A DNA stretch of 41,625 nucleotides from Acetobacter estunensis (lineage in GTDB: Bacteria > Pseudomonadota > Alphaproteobacteria > Acetobacterales > Acetobacteraceae). The position numbers and the translations under genes were made by a program. Location: the NCBI RefSeq assembly GCF_011516945.1, contig NZ_WOTH01000024.1:1-41625 (forward strand). The letters are read 5' to 3'. The notes below the pieces were generated by a model that searched no databases, was not told the DNA's origin, and saw nothing but the letters and a program-made list of their open reading frames with translations. Positions 32,808-41,604 of this stretch are shown here, piece after piece (position 1 is the first letter of the stretch; each line of letters begins with the position of its first letter).

Positions 32808-34220
32808 ATGGACGCCAGCAATGTCGGCATTATCGACGGGTTCCTGAACACCTTCGAGACAACCATCGATTCCGGTTTTGGATTGCTGCGGGGCAGCGTC
32901 GTGTCCCTCGCCGGATCGCTCTCCGTCCTTGATATGCTGCTGGCAGGGCTGTTCTGGGCCTGGGCGGTGGACGAGGACATTGTCCAGCGTCTGGTCAAAA
33001 AGACGCTTTACGTCGGCTTCTTTGCCTTCATCATCAACCATTTCAGCCACCTGGCGAGTATCGTCTTCAACAGTTTCGCCGCGCTCGGTCTTAAAGCCGG
33101 TGGGGGAACGCTGACACTTGCCGATTTCATGCATCCGGGACGACTGGCCGCGACCGGCCTGTCCGCCGCACAACCGCTGCTCGATGCGGCCAGCAAATTG
33201 GCGTTCTCCTTTGGCGCAATTACCAGCATCGTGCAGATCCTCGTGCTGCTTCTGTGCTGGGTCATTGTGCTTGCGGCCTTCTTCATCCTCGCGGTGCAGC
33301 TCTTTGTCGCGATCGTCGAGTTCAAGCTCACCAGCCTCGCCGGCTTCGTGCTGATCCCGTTCGCCCTGTTCAACCGCACGGCCTTTCTGGCCGAGAAAGT
33401 TCTCGGGAATGTTGTCTCCTCCGGTGTGAAGATCATGGTGCTGGCGGTAATTTCCGCCATCGCCTCCGGCCTCTTCAAACAGTTCACGACCTCCTACGGG
33501 AACAGCGCGCCGACCATCGGGCAGGCGCTGTCGGTCGTACTGGCCTCACTCTGCATTGTCGGGCTCGCAATCTTCGGCGGCTCCCTCGCCAACGGCCTGA
33601 TCTCGGGCGCGCCACAACTTGGCGCGGGTGCTGCCGTAGGCACCGGTATGGCGGTCGGCGCCATGGGAGCGGCGGCTGTCGCGGCCCCGGCTGCCATCGC
33701 GTCCGGTGGTGGGGCGGCTATGGCCGCGACGGCCGCTGCCGCACGCGGTGGGGCCGCTGCCGCGGGAGCGGCGTCGAGCGCTTATTCCGTGGGTGCCATG
33801 AGCGCTGCTGGCGGGAGTGCGGGAGCGCGCATGGCTGCCGGACTCGGTGGTGTCGCGCGTGCGCCGGGTGCTGCAGCCATGAACGCAGCAAAGAGCAGGG
33901 CGTCCGGCGCAGCAGCGTCCATGAAACAGAGTTACGGCGCCGGGGCTCGCAGCGCCTTCACCGCGACAGGGGGGCGCTTTACCGGCGGATCCGCATCCGA
34001 TGCCACCTCAGGTGGGGGCGGTGGAGAGGCTGGTGGTTCGTCCGGCAGCGGCGGCGGCAATGGCGGCCCTCCCTCTGGTCCCGACAGCAAGCCCCCGCGC
34101 TGGGCACAAAAAATGAAGCGCCGCAATGCTGCGACCCACGCGGCCGAGGCGGCCCATGTCATCCGCTCCGCCGATGGCGGCGGCGGATCCGCATCCATCG
34201 ATCTTTCGGAGAAACAATGA
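32808..34220 (+). CDS. trbL: P-type conjugative transfer protein TrbL (VirB6-like)
   Basis: The 470-residue polytopic membrane protein begins MDASNVGIIDGFLNTFETTIDSGFGLLRGSV and has about six hydrophobic segments up to residue 270 (for example VIVLAAFFILAVQLFVAIVEFKLTSLAGFVLIPFALFNR). From about residue 275 it is a low-complexity Ala/Gly/Ser tail with basic patches, as usual for TrbL. It forms part of the inner-membrane channel. It overlaps trbF by four bases. Confidence 0.92.
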   Translation: MDASNVGIIDGFLNTFETTIDSGFGLLRGSVVSLAGSLSVLDMLLAGLFWAWAVDEDIVQRLVKKTLYVGFFAFIINHFSHLASIVFNSFAALGLKAGGGTLTLADFMHPGRLAATGLSAAQPLLDAASKLAFSFGAITSIVQILVLLLCWVIVLAAFFILAVQLFVAIVEFKLTSLAGFVLIPFALFNRTAFLAEKVLGNVVSSGVKIMVLAVISAIASGLFKQFTTSYGNSAPTIGQALSVVLASLCIVGLAIFGGSLANGLISGAPQLGAGAAVGTGMAVGAMGAAAVAAPAAIASGGGAAMAATAAAARGGAAAAGAASSAYSVGAMSAAGGSAGARMAAGLGGVARAPGAAAMNAAKSRASGAAASMKQSYGAGARSAFTATGGRFTGGSASDATSGGGGGEAGGSSGSGGGNGGPPSGPDSKPPRWAQKMKRRNAATHAAEAAHVIRSADGGGGSASIDLSEKQ

Positions 34221-34903
34221 TGTTCCGTCGCTCCACCACACGGTACGGGATTACGCCCGCGCCCGTGACACCCTATCAGCAGGCGGCCCAGATCTGGGAC
34301 GAGCGGATCGGCTCCGCACGGGTGCAGGCCCGGAACTGGCGGCTGATGGCTTTTGGCAGTCTGTTCCTCTCGGCAGCACTCGGGGTCGGTCTGGTCTGGC
34401 AGTCCGCGCGTGGGACCATCGTGCCCTGGGTCGTGCAGGTCGACAAGCTTGGGCAGACACAGGTGATCGGCCCCGCGACCACGTCCTATGTCCCCACGGA
34501 TCCGCAGGTGTCGTGGTATCTGGCGCGTTTCATTGAAGATGTGCGTGGCCTGTCCGCCGATCCGGTCGTTGTGCGGCAGAACTGGCTCCGGGCTTACGAG
34601 TTCACCATGATTTCCGGCGCACAGGCGCTGAACGACTATGCCCGCCTCAACGATCCGTTCTCGCGGATCGGTCATGAGCAGGTCGAAGTCGATGTGTCGT
34701 CGGTGATCCGCGCGTCGCCCGGCAGTTTCCGCGTTGCCTGGACCGAGCGGCATTATCGCGATGGCGCCTTCACCGGAACCGAACGCTGGACCGCCATCCT
34801 TACCGTCAAGGTCGTCACCCCGCGCACGGCCGATCGCCTGCGGAAAAATCCGCTCGGCATTTTCGTCACCGCCATCAACTGGTCGAAGGAACTCGGACAA
34901 TGA
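34217..34903 (+). CDS. trbF: Conjugal transfer protein TrbF (VirB8-like)
   Basis: The 228-residue protein has a cytoplasmic N terminus (TPAPVTPYQQAAQIWDERIGSARVQARNWR), one membrane segment at about 42-62 and a periplasmic VirB8-like domain (IVPWVVQVDKLGQ, RLNDPFSRIG, VAWTERHYRDG). It nucleates channel assembly. The ATG at 34217 overlaps the trbL stop. The open frame runs upstream through the whole low-complexity part of trbL, which is an artefact of G+C-rich sequence. Confidence 0.91.
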   Translation: MMFRRSTTRYGITPAPVTPYQQAAQIWDERIGSARVQARNWRLMAFGSLFLSAALGVGLVWQSARGTIVPWVVQVDKLGQTQVIGPATTSYVPTDPQVSWYLARFIEDVRGLSADPVVVRQNWLRAYEFTMISGAQALNDYARLNDPFSRIGHEQVEVDVSSVIRASPGSFRVAWTERHYRDGAFTGTERWTAILTVKVVTPRTADRLRKNPLGIFVTAINWSKELGQ

Positions 34904-35907
34904 TCCGTATGGTCTTGCGCGCCCTGCCACTGGTGCTGCTTACCCTGTCCGCCTGCGCCGGACAGTATCATCCGCCCGCCATCCGCTATGATGACGCAGT
35001 GCGGGCGACACGCCTGCCCGATCCGCCCAAACCGGTGCAGGTGATCGAAGTCGCCCGGCCTCTGCCTTTGCCGGGACAATTGAAGCCGCTGCCGCCGCGC
35101 GGTCTGCGGACGCGGCATGTCGCTCCCGACGTCGCAGACCCGACCGTGCGCGTCGTCCAGGCCAATCTGGCCGCGCGGATCCAGCCGACGCGGGCGGGAT
35201 TTATCAATGCCGTGCAGGTCTATCCCTACAGTCCCGGTGCGCTCTATCAGGTCTATGCCTCTCCCGGCGACATCACCGACATCATGCTCCAGCCCGGCGA
35301 GAAGCTGGTCGGCAGTGGACCGGTTGCGGCCGGTGACACCGTCCGCTGGGTGATCGGCGACACGTCAAGCGGCTCTGGGGCAGCCAAACGCGTTCACATC
35401 CTGGTCAAACCGACCCGCCCGGACCTCACGACCAATCTGATCGTCAACACCGATCGCCGGACCTATCTGGCGGAACTGCGCTCGACGCCCGCGACCTATA
35501 TGGCGTCCGTGTCGTGGGACTACCCCGAGGACGATCTGATCGCGTTGCACCGGCAGGATGAGGCAGCAGAGGACGAGGCGCCCGTGGAGACCGGGCTGGA
35601 TCTCGACGATCTGCATTTTCGCTATGCCATCCAGCCCGCGAAAGGGGGTGTCCCACCGTGGCTGCCTACGCGCGCCTTTGACGACGGACGGAAAGTTTAT
35701 ATCGCGTTTCCGAGCGGGATCGGGCAGGGGGATCTGCCACCTCTCTTCGTGCTGGGACCGGACGGCAATCCGGCGCTGGTCAATTATCGCGTCCGTCAGA
35801 ACTGGATGATCGTCGACCGGCTGTTCGCCGCAGCCGAACTGCGCCTCGGCGACAAGACCAGCGAGCAGCGCGTGCGCATCGTCCGCACGGACGGGCGGCC
35901 GTCATGA
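34900..35907 (+). CDS. trbG: P-type conjugative transfer protein TrbG (VirB9-like)
   Basis: The 335-residue protein has a lipoprotein-type signal (LVLLTLSAC, lipobox Cys19) and the VirB9 domain: VQVYPYSPGALYQVYASPGDITDIMLQPGEKL, WVIGDTSSGSG, and a C-terminal beta domain (FDDGRKVYIAFPSGI, LVNYRVRQNWMIVDRLF). It forms the outer-membrane part of the core complex with TrbI. It overlaps trbF and trbI by four bases each. Confidence 0.93.
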   Translation: MIRMVLRALPLVLLTLSACAGQYHPPAIRYDDAVRATRLPDPPKPVQVIEVARPLPLPGQLKPLPPRGLRTRHVAPDVADPTVRVVQANLAARIQPTRAGFINAVQVYPYSPGALYQVYASPGDITDIMLQPGEKLVGSGPVAAGDTVRWVIGDTSSGSGAAKRVHILVKPTRPDLTTNLIVNTDRRTYLAELRSTPATYMASVSWDYPEDDLIALHRQDEAAEDEAPVETGLDLDDLHFRYAIQPAKGGVPPWLPTRAFDDGRKVYIAFPSGIGQGDLPPLFVLGPDGNPALVNYRVRQNWMIVDRLFAAAELRLGDKTSEQRVRIVRTDGRPS

Positions 35908-37127
35908 GCGAGGAGAGAGAAGAGGGGGCAGGACCGGACACGGCTCCACGTCCTGACCAGAATGCTCCGTCCAGTGGGGGAAGCCCGGCGCCACCCGATC
36001 TGCGCCTGCGTGCCGAGCGGCCGCGCGTGGTGCGCCTGTCGCGGACCGTGATCTGGTCACTCGGGGGAACCGGCGTCATCGCCGTGGCGTTCGCCCTTGG
36101 CTATGCTCTGGAAGCCAGCCATCGACCACCAGCGACGCCAGCCGGTTCGGAGAATGCGTCACCGCCATCCGCGGCAGGTCTGGACAACCTGCCGAAAGAT
36201 TATACGGGTGTGCCGAAACTGGGGCCAGCACTGCCCGGTGATCTGGGACGGCCGATCCTGCACGCGCAGCAGCAGGGCAAGTCAGTCCCCACCAACGCCA
36301 TCGGCAATGAGGATGCGCGCCGGGCACAGCAGGAGATTGACGCCGCTATTGGCAGCAAGCTTTTCGCCGCTGTCGAGGCGCGAGACCAGCATGACGGGCA
36401 GCCGGTTCAGACGGTAGCCTCAGCGTCATCCGGTCAGACGCAGGGAACTCCGGATTCAGGGGCACAGGCTGGAAACCGTGCCTTCCTCGCGGGCCAGCCC
36501 GATCGGCAGACCATCAGTCCTGACCGGATCATGCCGCTCGCCTCGCCTTATATAGTGCAGGCGGGAACCGTGATTGCCGGGGCGCTGAATACGAAAATCA
36601 GTTCCGATCTGCCTGGCCAGATCGTCGGCCATGTCACGCAGAACGTTTATGACAGCCCGACCGGGCGCTATCTCCTGATCCCGCAGGGGAGTACGCTGTT
36701 TGGCGCCTATAACAGCGGCATCTCCTTCGGGCAGCAGCGCACCCAGATCATCTGGACCCGACTGATCTTCCCGGACGGCGAGAGCCTCGTGCTGGAGAAG
36801 CTGCCGGGTGCGGACGCGATCGGCCAGTCCGGCCTGTCCGACGAGGTGAACAACCACTGGGGCCAGTTGTTCAAGGCCGCGCTGGTGACAACGCTGCTCA
36901 GTGTCGGGTCGGAAGCCGGAACAAGCCAGAGCGAGAACAATCTGGCTCAGGCCATTCGCAGCGGGGCCAGCAACGGGTTCTCTCAGGTGGGCTACCGGCT
37001 GGTCGACCGTTCCCTCGATATTCAACCGACCCTCACCGATCGCCCCGGCCTTCCGTTCACCCTTCTGCTGGGGCGTGATCTCATTCTCAAACCCTATATC
37101 GCGAAAGGAGACCGTCAGAATGGATAA
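35904..37127 (+). CDS. trbI: Conjugal transfer protein TrbI (VirB10-like)
   Basis: The 407-residue protein has a proline-rich cytoplasmic start, one membrane helix (about 50-69) and a periplasmic VirB10 beta-barrel domain with SPYIVQAGTVIAGALNTKISSDLPGQIVGHVTQNVYDSPTGRYLLIPQGSTLFGAYNSG. It spans both membranes and transmits ATP-driven change from TrbB/TrbE to the outer-membrane pore. It overlaps the following small gene by eight bases. Confidence 0.94.
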   Translation: MSEEREEGAGPDTAPRPDQNAPSSGGSPAPPDLRLRAERPRVVRLSRTVIWSLGGTGVIAVAFALGYALEASHRPPATPAGSENASPPSAAGLDNLPKDYTGVPKLGPALPGDLGRPILHAQQQGKSVPTNAIGNEDARRAQQEIDAAIGSKLFAAVEARDQHDGQPVQTVASASSGQTQGTPDSGAQAGNRAFLAGQPDRQTISPDRIMPLASPYIVQAGTVIAGALNTKISSDLPGQIVGHVTQNVYDSPTGRYLLIPQGSTLFGAYNSGISFGQQRTQIIWTRLIFPDGESLVLEKLPGADAIGQSGLSDEVNNHWGQLFKAALVTTLLSVGSEAGTSQSENNLAQAIRSGASNGFSQVGYRLVDRSLDIQPTLTDRPGLPFTLLLGRDLILKPYIAKGDRQNG

Positions 37128-37359
37128 GCTTCGCATTACCGCTATACCCGACAATCGCCCGGTCCGGATGACGATCGCGTTTCCCGCGGAAATTCACCGT
37201 GACCTTCTCCTCTATGCCCGCTTTCTCGCAGAAGAAAGCGGTGGAGACGCCACTGTCGGCAAGAATCCCGCGCGTCTGGTTCCCATCATGGTTGCCCGGT
37301 TCATCGAACGTGACCGCGTGTTTCTGAAGAAAAGGAAGGAGCAAAGCGAAAAGCAGTGA
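37120..37359 (+). CDS. DUF2274 family protein, last gene of the trb operon
   Basis: The 79-residue protein MDKLRITAIPDNRPVRMTIAFPAEIHRDLLLYARFLAEESGG...PARLVPIMVARFIERDRVF resembles ribbon-helix-helix-like DUF2274 proteins, which are regularly found directly behind trbI. AAAGGAG lies nine bases before the ATG. Its role is unknown; a DNA-binding regulatory role is plausible from the fold. An in-frame start far upstream lies inside trbI and is not used. Confidence 0.82.
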   Translation: MDKLRITAIPDNRPVRMTIAFPAEIHRDLLLYARFLAEESGGDATVGKNPARLVPIMVARFIERDRVFLKKRKEQSEKQ

Positions 37360-37453
37360 GAACCGGATTTGAATAAACGGACTGTTCCGTATTGTAACGT
37401 TTGGGCAAGACATGCCATGATCGCCTCGTTCATTCCCGGTGTGGGGGATCACA

Positions 37454-38347
37454 ATGATGGACGAGGCGGCAACCGCATTTCACGAAGGCGAACGGCGTGC
37501 GCAGGCACTGGCTGACGTTGCAGCACCTTCGAGCGCCTTCATCCGCCCCTACATGACGGAGCAGCATCGCACTTTCTTTGCATCGCTGCCTTACGTCGTG
37601 CTGGGTGCGCTGTCTCCCGATGGATGGCCGGCGGCCACCATTGCAACCGGACTGCCAGGCTTTCTGTCCAGCCCGGACGACACCGTTCTCCGGCTTGCCT
37701 GGTACCCGATGGTCGGTGATCCTGCGGTGGAAGCGATCGCCCCGGGACGTCCTTTTGCTGTCCTCGGCATCGAGTTCCCGACACGACGACGCAACCGCGC
37801 CAATGGTGTCATCCTGTCCAGCGACGCGGACAGCATCCAGGTGTGCGTTCGACAAAGCTTTGGTAATTGCCCAAAATATATCCGCATCCGTGAAAGCAGA
37901 CCGGTGCATCGTATACCCGGTAACGTGGAAAGATTAGTCACACTCGATGAGGAGGCACGTGACCTCATCACGAGCGCGACCACGTTCTTCGTTGCGTCCT
38001 ACGCGCCGTCTGGTGCCCATGGTGGCATGGATGTCTCGCATCGCGGCGGCCCGGCCGGGTCTGTCCACGTCGAGGGCGATGTGCTGACTGTCCCGGATTA
38101 TTCCGGTAACCGCTATTTTAATACATTCGGGAACTTCCTGGAGAACCCGCGAGCCGGCCTTCTCTTTATCAATTTCAAGAACGGCGACCTTTTGCATCTG
38201 ACGGGTGAGGCAACCGTCTCATGGAGCAACGGTGGACGTTCCTTCGATGTGCGTATTCGTGAGGTGATCCGGCGTAGGGCAGCTCTTCCGCTGGACTGGA
38301 CAGAGGGACCTGAAATCACGGCCGTGTCTCCAGGTCTCAACGCATGA
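37454..38347 (+). CDS. Pyridoxamine 5'-phosphate oxidase-fold flavin-binding protein
   Basis: The 297-residue protein holds a PNPOx-like split barrel: FIRPYMTEQHRTFFASLPYVVLGALSPDGWPAATIATGLPGFLSSPDDTVLRL in the first half and MDVSHRGGPAGSVHVEGDVLTVPDYSGNRYFNTFGNFLENPRAGLLFINFKNGDLLHLTGEATV in the second. Relatives bind FMN or F420-like cofactors and many are uncharacterised. The start at 37454 follows GGGGGATCACA. It is not part of the trb operon (94-bp gap) but overlaps the next gene by four bases. Substrate unknown; it may reduce small molecules. Confidence 0.82.
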   Translation: MMDEAATAFHEGERRAQALADVAAPSSAFIRPYMTEQHRTFFASLPYVVLGALSPDGWPAATIATGLPGFLSSPDDTVLRLAWYPMVGDPAVEAIAPGRPFAVLGIEFPTRRRNRANGVILSSDADSIQVCVRQSFGNCPKYIRIRESRPVHRIPGNVERLVTLDEEARDLITSATTFFVASYAPSGAHGGMDVSHRGGPAGSVHVEGDVLTVPDYSGNRYFNTFGNFLENPRAGLLFINFKNGDLLHLTGEATVSWSNGGRSFDVRIREVIRRRAALPLDWTEGPEITAVSPGLNA

Positions 38348-38613
38348 CGGCAAGCCGTGTCCATCGCCCGTATGTCGTGGAGCGTGTGCTCGCCTGGGCG
38401 TCACTTGGTCTGCCACCGCTTTTCTGGGCGGGAAACTTCATTGTAAGCCGCGCGGTGCGCGATCTGACCGCGCCCCTGACTCTGTTGACCACAGGCTGGG
38501 TAATCGCCTTTGTCTGCCTCTTGCCATTTGCGGTCTCTATAATGCGTCGTGATACGCCACTCTACTGGCGTGAGATCTGTCTACAGACGCGCGATGCTGA
38601 GCGACTTGTATAA
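38344..38613 (+). pseudogene. Truncated DMT (EamA) family transporter
   Basis: The 89-residue frame starts with an EamA-type sequence, LGLPPLFWAGNFIVSRAVRDLTAPLTLLTTGWVIAFVCLLPFAV, covering the first two membrane helices of a protein that normally has ten helices and about 300 residues. After RRDTPLYWREI the similarity ends and the frame closes 11 residues later. No continuation is found in the following 300 bp, so the gene is truncated, with a break near 38575. It overlaps the PNPOx-fold gene (ATGA). Confidence 0.72.
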
Positions 38614-38936
38614 TCGGGATCAAAGCGTAACATTTCGAATGTTACAAAAACGGTTTGCTCCGTGACCTCCCATGATCAGGGCCGATAGTCGGAGATCTTT
38701 GCAAGGCCGGTCATTATCCATGACGCTGCGTCGGAGAGCATGGGAGGTATCATCCTGGTCCTTGAGCATCAGCACGGTCTCTGGGCAGACCGAGGCGATT
38801 AACGCACTCATCAAGTTGCTGCGAGACCATCAGAACACGCCACCAAAGCGCGCACTTATGAAGAAGGTATCGTTCTGGTGTGGCAGGCGATTTCCGCTGG
38901 CGCTGCTCCGACGCTTTTACATAATTGTGGAACCTT
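38614..38936. other. About 320-bp region without a recognisable gene, likely rearrangement scar
   Basis: It follows the broken DMT gene and precedes the convergent minus-strand SDR operon. Short frames on both strands show no recognisable domain. A perfect dyad GTAACATT-TCG-AATGTTAC spans 38627-38645. The region may be a remnant of an inserted element that truncated the transporter, but no transposase motif is identified. Confidence 0.45.
38627..38645. repeat. Perfect 8-bp inverted repeat after the truncated transporter
   Basis: GTAACATT (38627-38634) and AATGTTAC (38638-38645) flank TCG. It lies at the start of the gene-free stretch, so it could be a terminator-like hairpin, an operator or the end of a lost mobile element. 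No T-run follows. Confidence 0.5.
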
Positions 38937-39716
38937 TTAATTTGTAGCTGACACTTCATTCTGGTCGCGCAATAGGGTCCGTATTTCGGAAAATATTCCG
39001 GATTTGATATTGAACCGATCTGTATTGCTCACGATGAAAGCGAGTTGTTCTGCTCTTATCTCGGGGGGCGTCATGTAACCGGCTTGCTCGCATCTCATTG
39101 CCAGCGCACTTAGTTCGGGAAATTGGCTAATGTTCGGTTGCGCGAGCATTCGCCGCGACAGATCTGTATCCATTGTACACAATCCTATGATTATGAAAAA
39201 TGTTGCAGGATTTTCTTGAGCATAGACACCTGCCATTGCGGTTAGCGCGGCTTTGGAAACAGAATACGGAAGCATACCAGCCCGGAAACGCTGCCCTGCT
39301 ATTGAAGCGGAAAAAACACATTTCTCTGGCAAGGCAGCGAGTTTTATAAAACCATCCAGACAGAGCTTGATGCTATAGGTATTAACCATGCAAACACGCT
39401 CGAGGTCTTCCAGGGAACAGTCTTCCGCGCGCACAGGTATATCTCCGCTTATCCCGGCATTGAAATATACGGTGGTCAAGGGTTCTCTTGTCAACGAAGG
39501 AAGATTGTCTGCAATGAAGCGTTGAACAGAAGAGCGATCGCCGAGATCTACAGGGAAGAACTCAAAGTTCTTGAATGTTCTCAAGTCTTCTGGATGTTTT
39601 CTTGAAATACCGACAACGTGAATACCTCTTTCGAGATAGTGTTTCGCGAGTGCATGACCGATCCCTTTATGAACTCCGGTGATGAATATACGATCGGATG
39701 AGTTAGAATTTTCCAC
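38937..39716 (-). CDS. SDR family oxidoreductase (third gene of minus-strand operon)
   Basis: The protein of about 259 residues has an SDR cofactor motif ITGVHKGIGHALAKHYLERG, the FNAGISG motif, the active-site Ser (VFSASIAG) and YSVSK. The GTG start at 39716 is preferred because GGAGG lies eight bases upstream; an ATG at 39731 is an alternative. The start overlaps the end of the upstream SDR gene. Codon use and base composition are more AT-rich than in the trb region, which suggests a different origin. Substrate unknown. Confidence 0.82.
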   Translation of the reverse strand: MENSNSSDRIFITGVHKGIGHALAKHYLERGIHVVGISRKHPEDLRTFKNFEFFPVDLGDRSSVQRFIADNLPSLTREPLTTVYFNAGISGDIPVRAEDCSLEDLERVCMVNTYSIKLCLDGFIKLAALPEKCVFSASIAGQRFRAGMLPYSVSKAALTAMAGVYAQENPATFFIIIGLCTMDTDLSRRMLAQPNISQFPELSALAMRCEQAGYMTPPEIRAEQLAFIVSNTDRFNIKSGIFSEIRTLLRDQNEVSATN

Positions 39717-40467
39717 TGGAATAGCCTCCATCAATCGGCAGAACTGTTCCGGTCATATAAGAAGCGTCGTCACTTAGGAGCCATAGCACGAGGGCAGCAA
39801 TCTCCTTCGGGTCAGCAAAACGCTTCATTGCGGTTACAGCCAGTTTCTGGCGGGTGCCTTCAGGATTTGCCCGTAACCGTTCCTCAGTGTTCATTCCACC
39901 CAGGATCGGACCAGGGCATATGGCATTTATTCGAATTGCATGCTGATCCTGCTGCTCCTGTGCGTTCTCCAAAGCTGCAACCTGGCTCAACATATTCAAC
40001 GCTGCCTTGCTAACGGAGTAAGCACTCTGGTTGGCTACACCAAGCAATCCCGCACACGACGAAACGTTGACGATCGATGCTCCGGCATGCCGCCGCATGA
40101 CACCAATTTCAGCTTTCATCAGATACAATGCGGCCAGAAGATTCGTGTCCATGACATCCCTCCAGGCGTTTATGTCGGTATCGGCAACCGACATGCGTTT
40201 GGTAGTGATCCCTACATTGTTCACGGCCCATGATAGGTGGTCACACTCCGCCTGAACTCTAGCGACCAACGCTTCGACTTCGACTGGATTACGGACGTCT
40301 GCTCTGAAAAAAGTGACGCCGAGATCCTGTTCGAGTTGCTTACCAGCCTCTTCGTTCCGACCTGATACGAAGACGCGATGGCCCCTTCCGACAAGTTCCT
40401 GTGTAATGATAAGTCCGAGACCACGAGTGCCGCCTGCAACCAGAACGGTTTTGGAAGATGATGTCAT
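39703..40467 (-). CDS. SDR family oxidoreductase (second gene of minus-strand operon)
   Basis: The 254-residue classical SDR has VAGGTRGLGLIITQELVGRGHRVFVSGRN at the cofactor site, NNVG in place of NNAG, the catalytic Ser (VNVSSCAG) and YSVSKAAL, and a C terminus typical of Rossmann enzymes (LWLLSDDASYMTGTVLPIDGG). GAGGAGAG precedes the ATG at 40467. It overlaps the upstream flavin enzyme gene by four bases, so the three minus-strand genes form one coupled operon. Likely a keto-reductase acting with the other two. Confidence 0.88.
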   Translation of the reverse strand: MTSSSKTVLVAGGTRGLGLIITQELVGRGHRVFVSGRNEEAGKQLEQDLGVTFFRADVRNPVEVEALVARVQAECDHLSWAVNNVGITTKRMSVADTDINAWRDVMDTNLLAALYLMKAEIGVMRRHAGASIVNVSSCAGLLGVANQSAYSVSKAALNMLSQVAALENAQEQQDQHAIRINAICPGPILGGMNTEERLRANPEGTRQKLAVTAMKRFADPKEIAALVLWLLSDDASYMTGTVLPIDGGYSSGKF

Positions 40468-41453
40468 TGTCTGCTCTCCTCGTATTTTCTCTGAAGTTGC
40501 TCTGGTCGGCGATAGGACGGATTGACACAACAATACACCCGCGTTGCCTGTTCCTCGCGCTTGTCGCGGAAGCAAAAGGCATCCCCTTTGCATTGTTGAG
40601 GATTGAAACCCGATAAATCGGCATTGACCAGATTGGGATTGGCTAGGGCAGCGCGCGCAAATCCGATAAAATCAGCATCACCTGATTCCAGAATGGCTTC
40701 AGCTTGCAACAAACTTGTCAGCGAACCCGTAAACCCCATAGGTATCGGGGTGTTTCGTTTCAGGAGCCTTACTGCCTTGCGCAGGCAGGCAATTGTATCG
40801 TCCGGGGAGGAAAAGAACTTTGAAAAAGTTTCCGCGATCCCGACCGAGCACGCTATCGCACTCGCTCCGGCCTCCGCTACCGCAGGCACGACGTCTCCCA
40901 GTAGCTCGGGAAGCTGGCCATCCTCACCAAGGCCGTCGTCAACTCCTATTCGTACGGTAACGTCAACATCGTCGGGTAAAACCCGCCGTAGTTTTCGAAC
41001 GAGTTCCACTAGAAATCGAGCCCGTCGAAGTGGCGTTCCTCCCCATTCATCATCCCGGATATTAGTCGCGGGTGAGAGGAAACTGCTTATAAGATATCCG
41101 TTCGACGCTTGTATCTGGATGAGGCGACATCCCGCGCCGACAGCGTATCGAGCGCTAGTCAGAAATAAATCGATAATATGCCATATATCGCCTTCAGACA
41201 TGATCCTCGCTTGTGTCTGAGGAACACGACGCCGCGTGGACGAGGATATATGTCCGCTTGGCGTCAGGAGTGGAGCTTCAGGGCTTCGCGGGATTCCTTG
41301 CGCTCCGTAATGCTGCAGTTGAACGCCTAATGGAACGTTGAGATGACGCGAAAGCTCAAAAAGGGGAGACAGTTTTTCAGCCTGACCTGATGCCACGAGC
41401 GTGTGTCCGCGTTGGTTGTATCCAACTGACGTATCAACTGACGAATTCCCCAT
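40464..41453 (-). CDS. Old-yellow-enzyme-like NADH:flavin oxidoreductase, 5' end damaged
   Basis: From ATG 41453 there are 329 residues of a TIM-barrel FMN oxidoreductase: VPLGVQLQHYGAQ, the SGHISSS loop, CRLIQIQASNGYLISSFLSPATNIRDDEWGG (typical HxAHGYL-like segment with His replaced: QASNGYL), DVTVRIGVDD and DADFIGFARAALANPNLV. The same frame stays open upstream to 41564 and encodes family-like sequence (DEFLSQYTRFLKGGFGFGF) with no start codon before a TAG at 41565-41567, so about 30-40 N-terminal residues are missing. The gene was probably truncated by rearrangement. Activity is doubtful. A lower-G+C operon follows. Confidence 0.78.
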   Translation of the reverse strand: MGNSSVDTSVGYNQRGHTLVASGQAEKLSPLFELSRHLNVPLGVQLQHYGAQGIPRSPEAPLLTPSGHISSSTRRRVPQTQARIMSEGDIWHIIDLFLTSARYAVGAGCRLIQIQASNGYLISSFLSPATNIRDDEWGGTPLRRARFLVELVRKLRRVLPDDVDVTVRIGVDDGLGEDGQLPELLGDVVPAVAEAGASAIACSVGIAETFSKFFSSPDDTIACLRKAVRLLKRNTPIPMGFTGSLTSLLQAEAILESGDADFIGFARAALANPNLVNADLSGFNPQQCKGDAFCFRDKREEQATRVYCCVNPSYRRPEQLQRKYEESRQ

Positions 41454-41604
41454 GAAGCCAAAACCGAACCCCCCTTTGAGAAAACGTGTATATTGGGACA
41501 GAAATTCATCGCCGGTAAGCTCCCGGCGACTGACGCCTTGCTGAATACTTCTGGTCTGGTTCAGCTATGAAGCATGAACGATTTAAGAGATAGGGACGCG
41601 GTAC

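Noticed and set aside
33254..34216. Upstream extension of the trbF frame through trbL
   Set aside because: The extension is Arg/Gly/Cys-rich missense overlapping the Ala/Gly tail of TrbL; the TrbF family start is at 34217.
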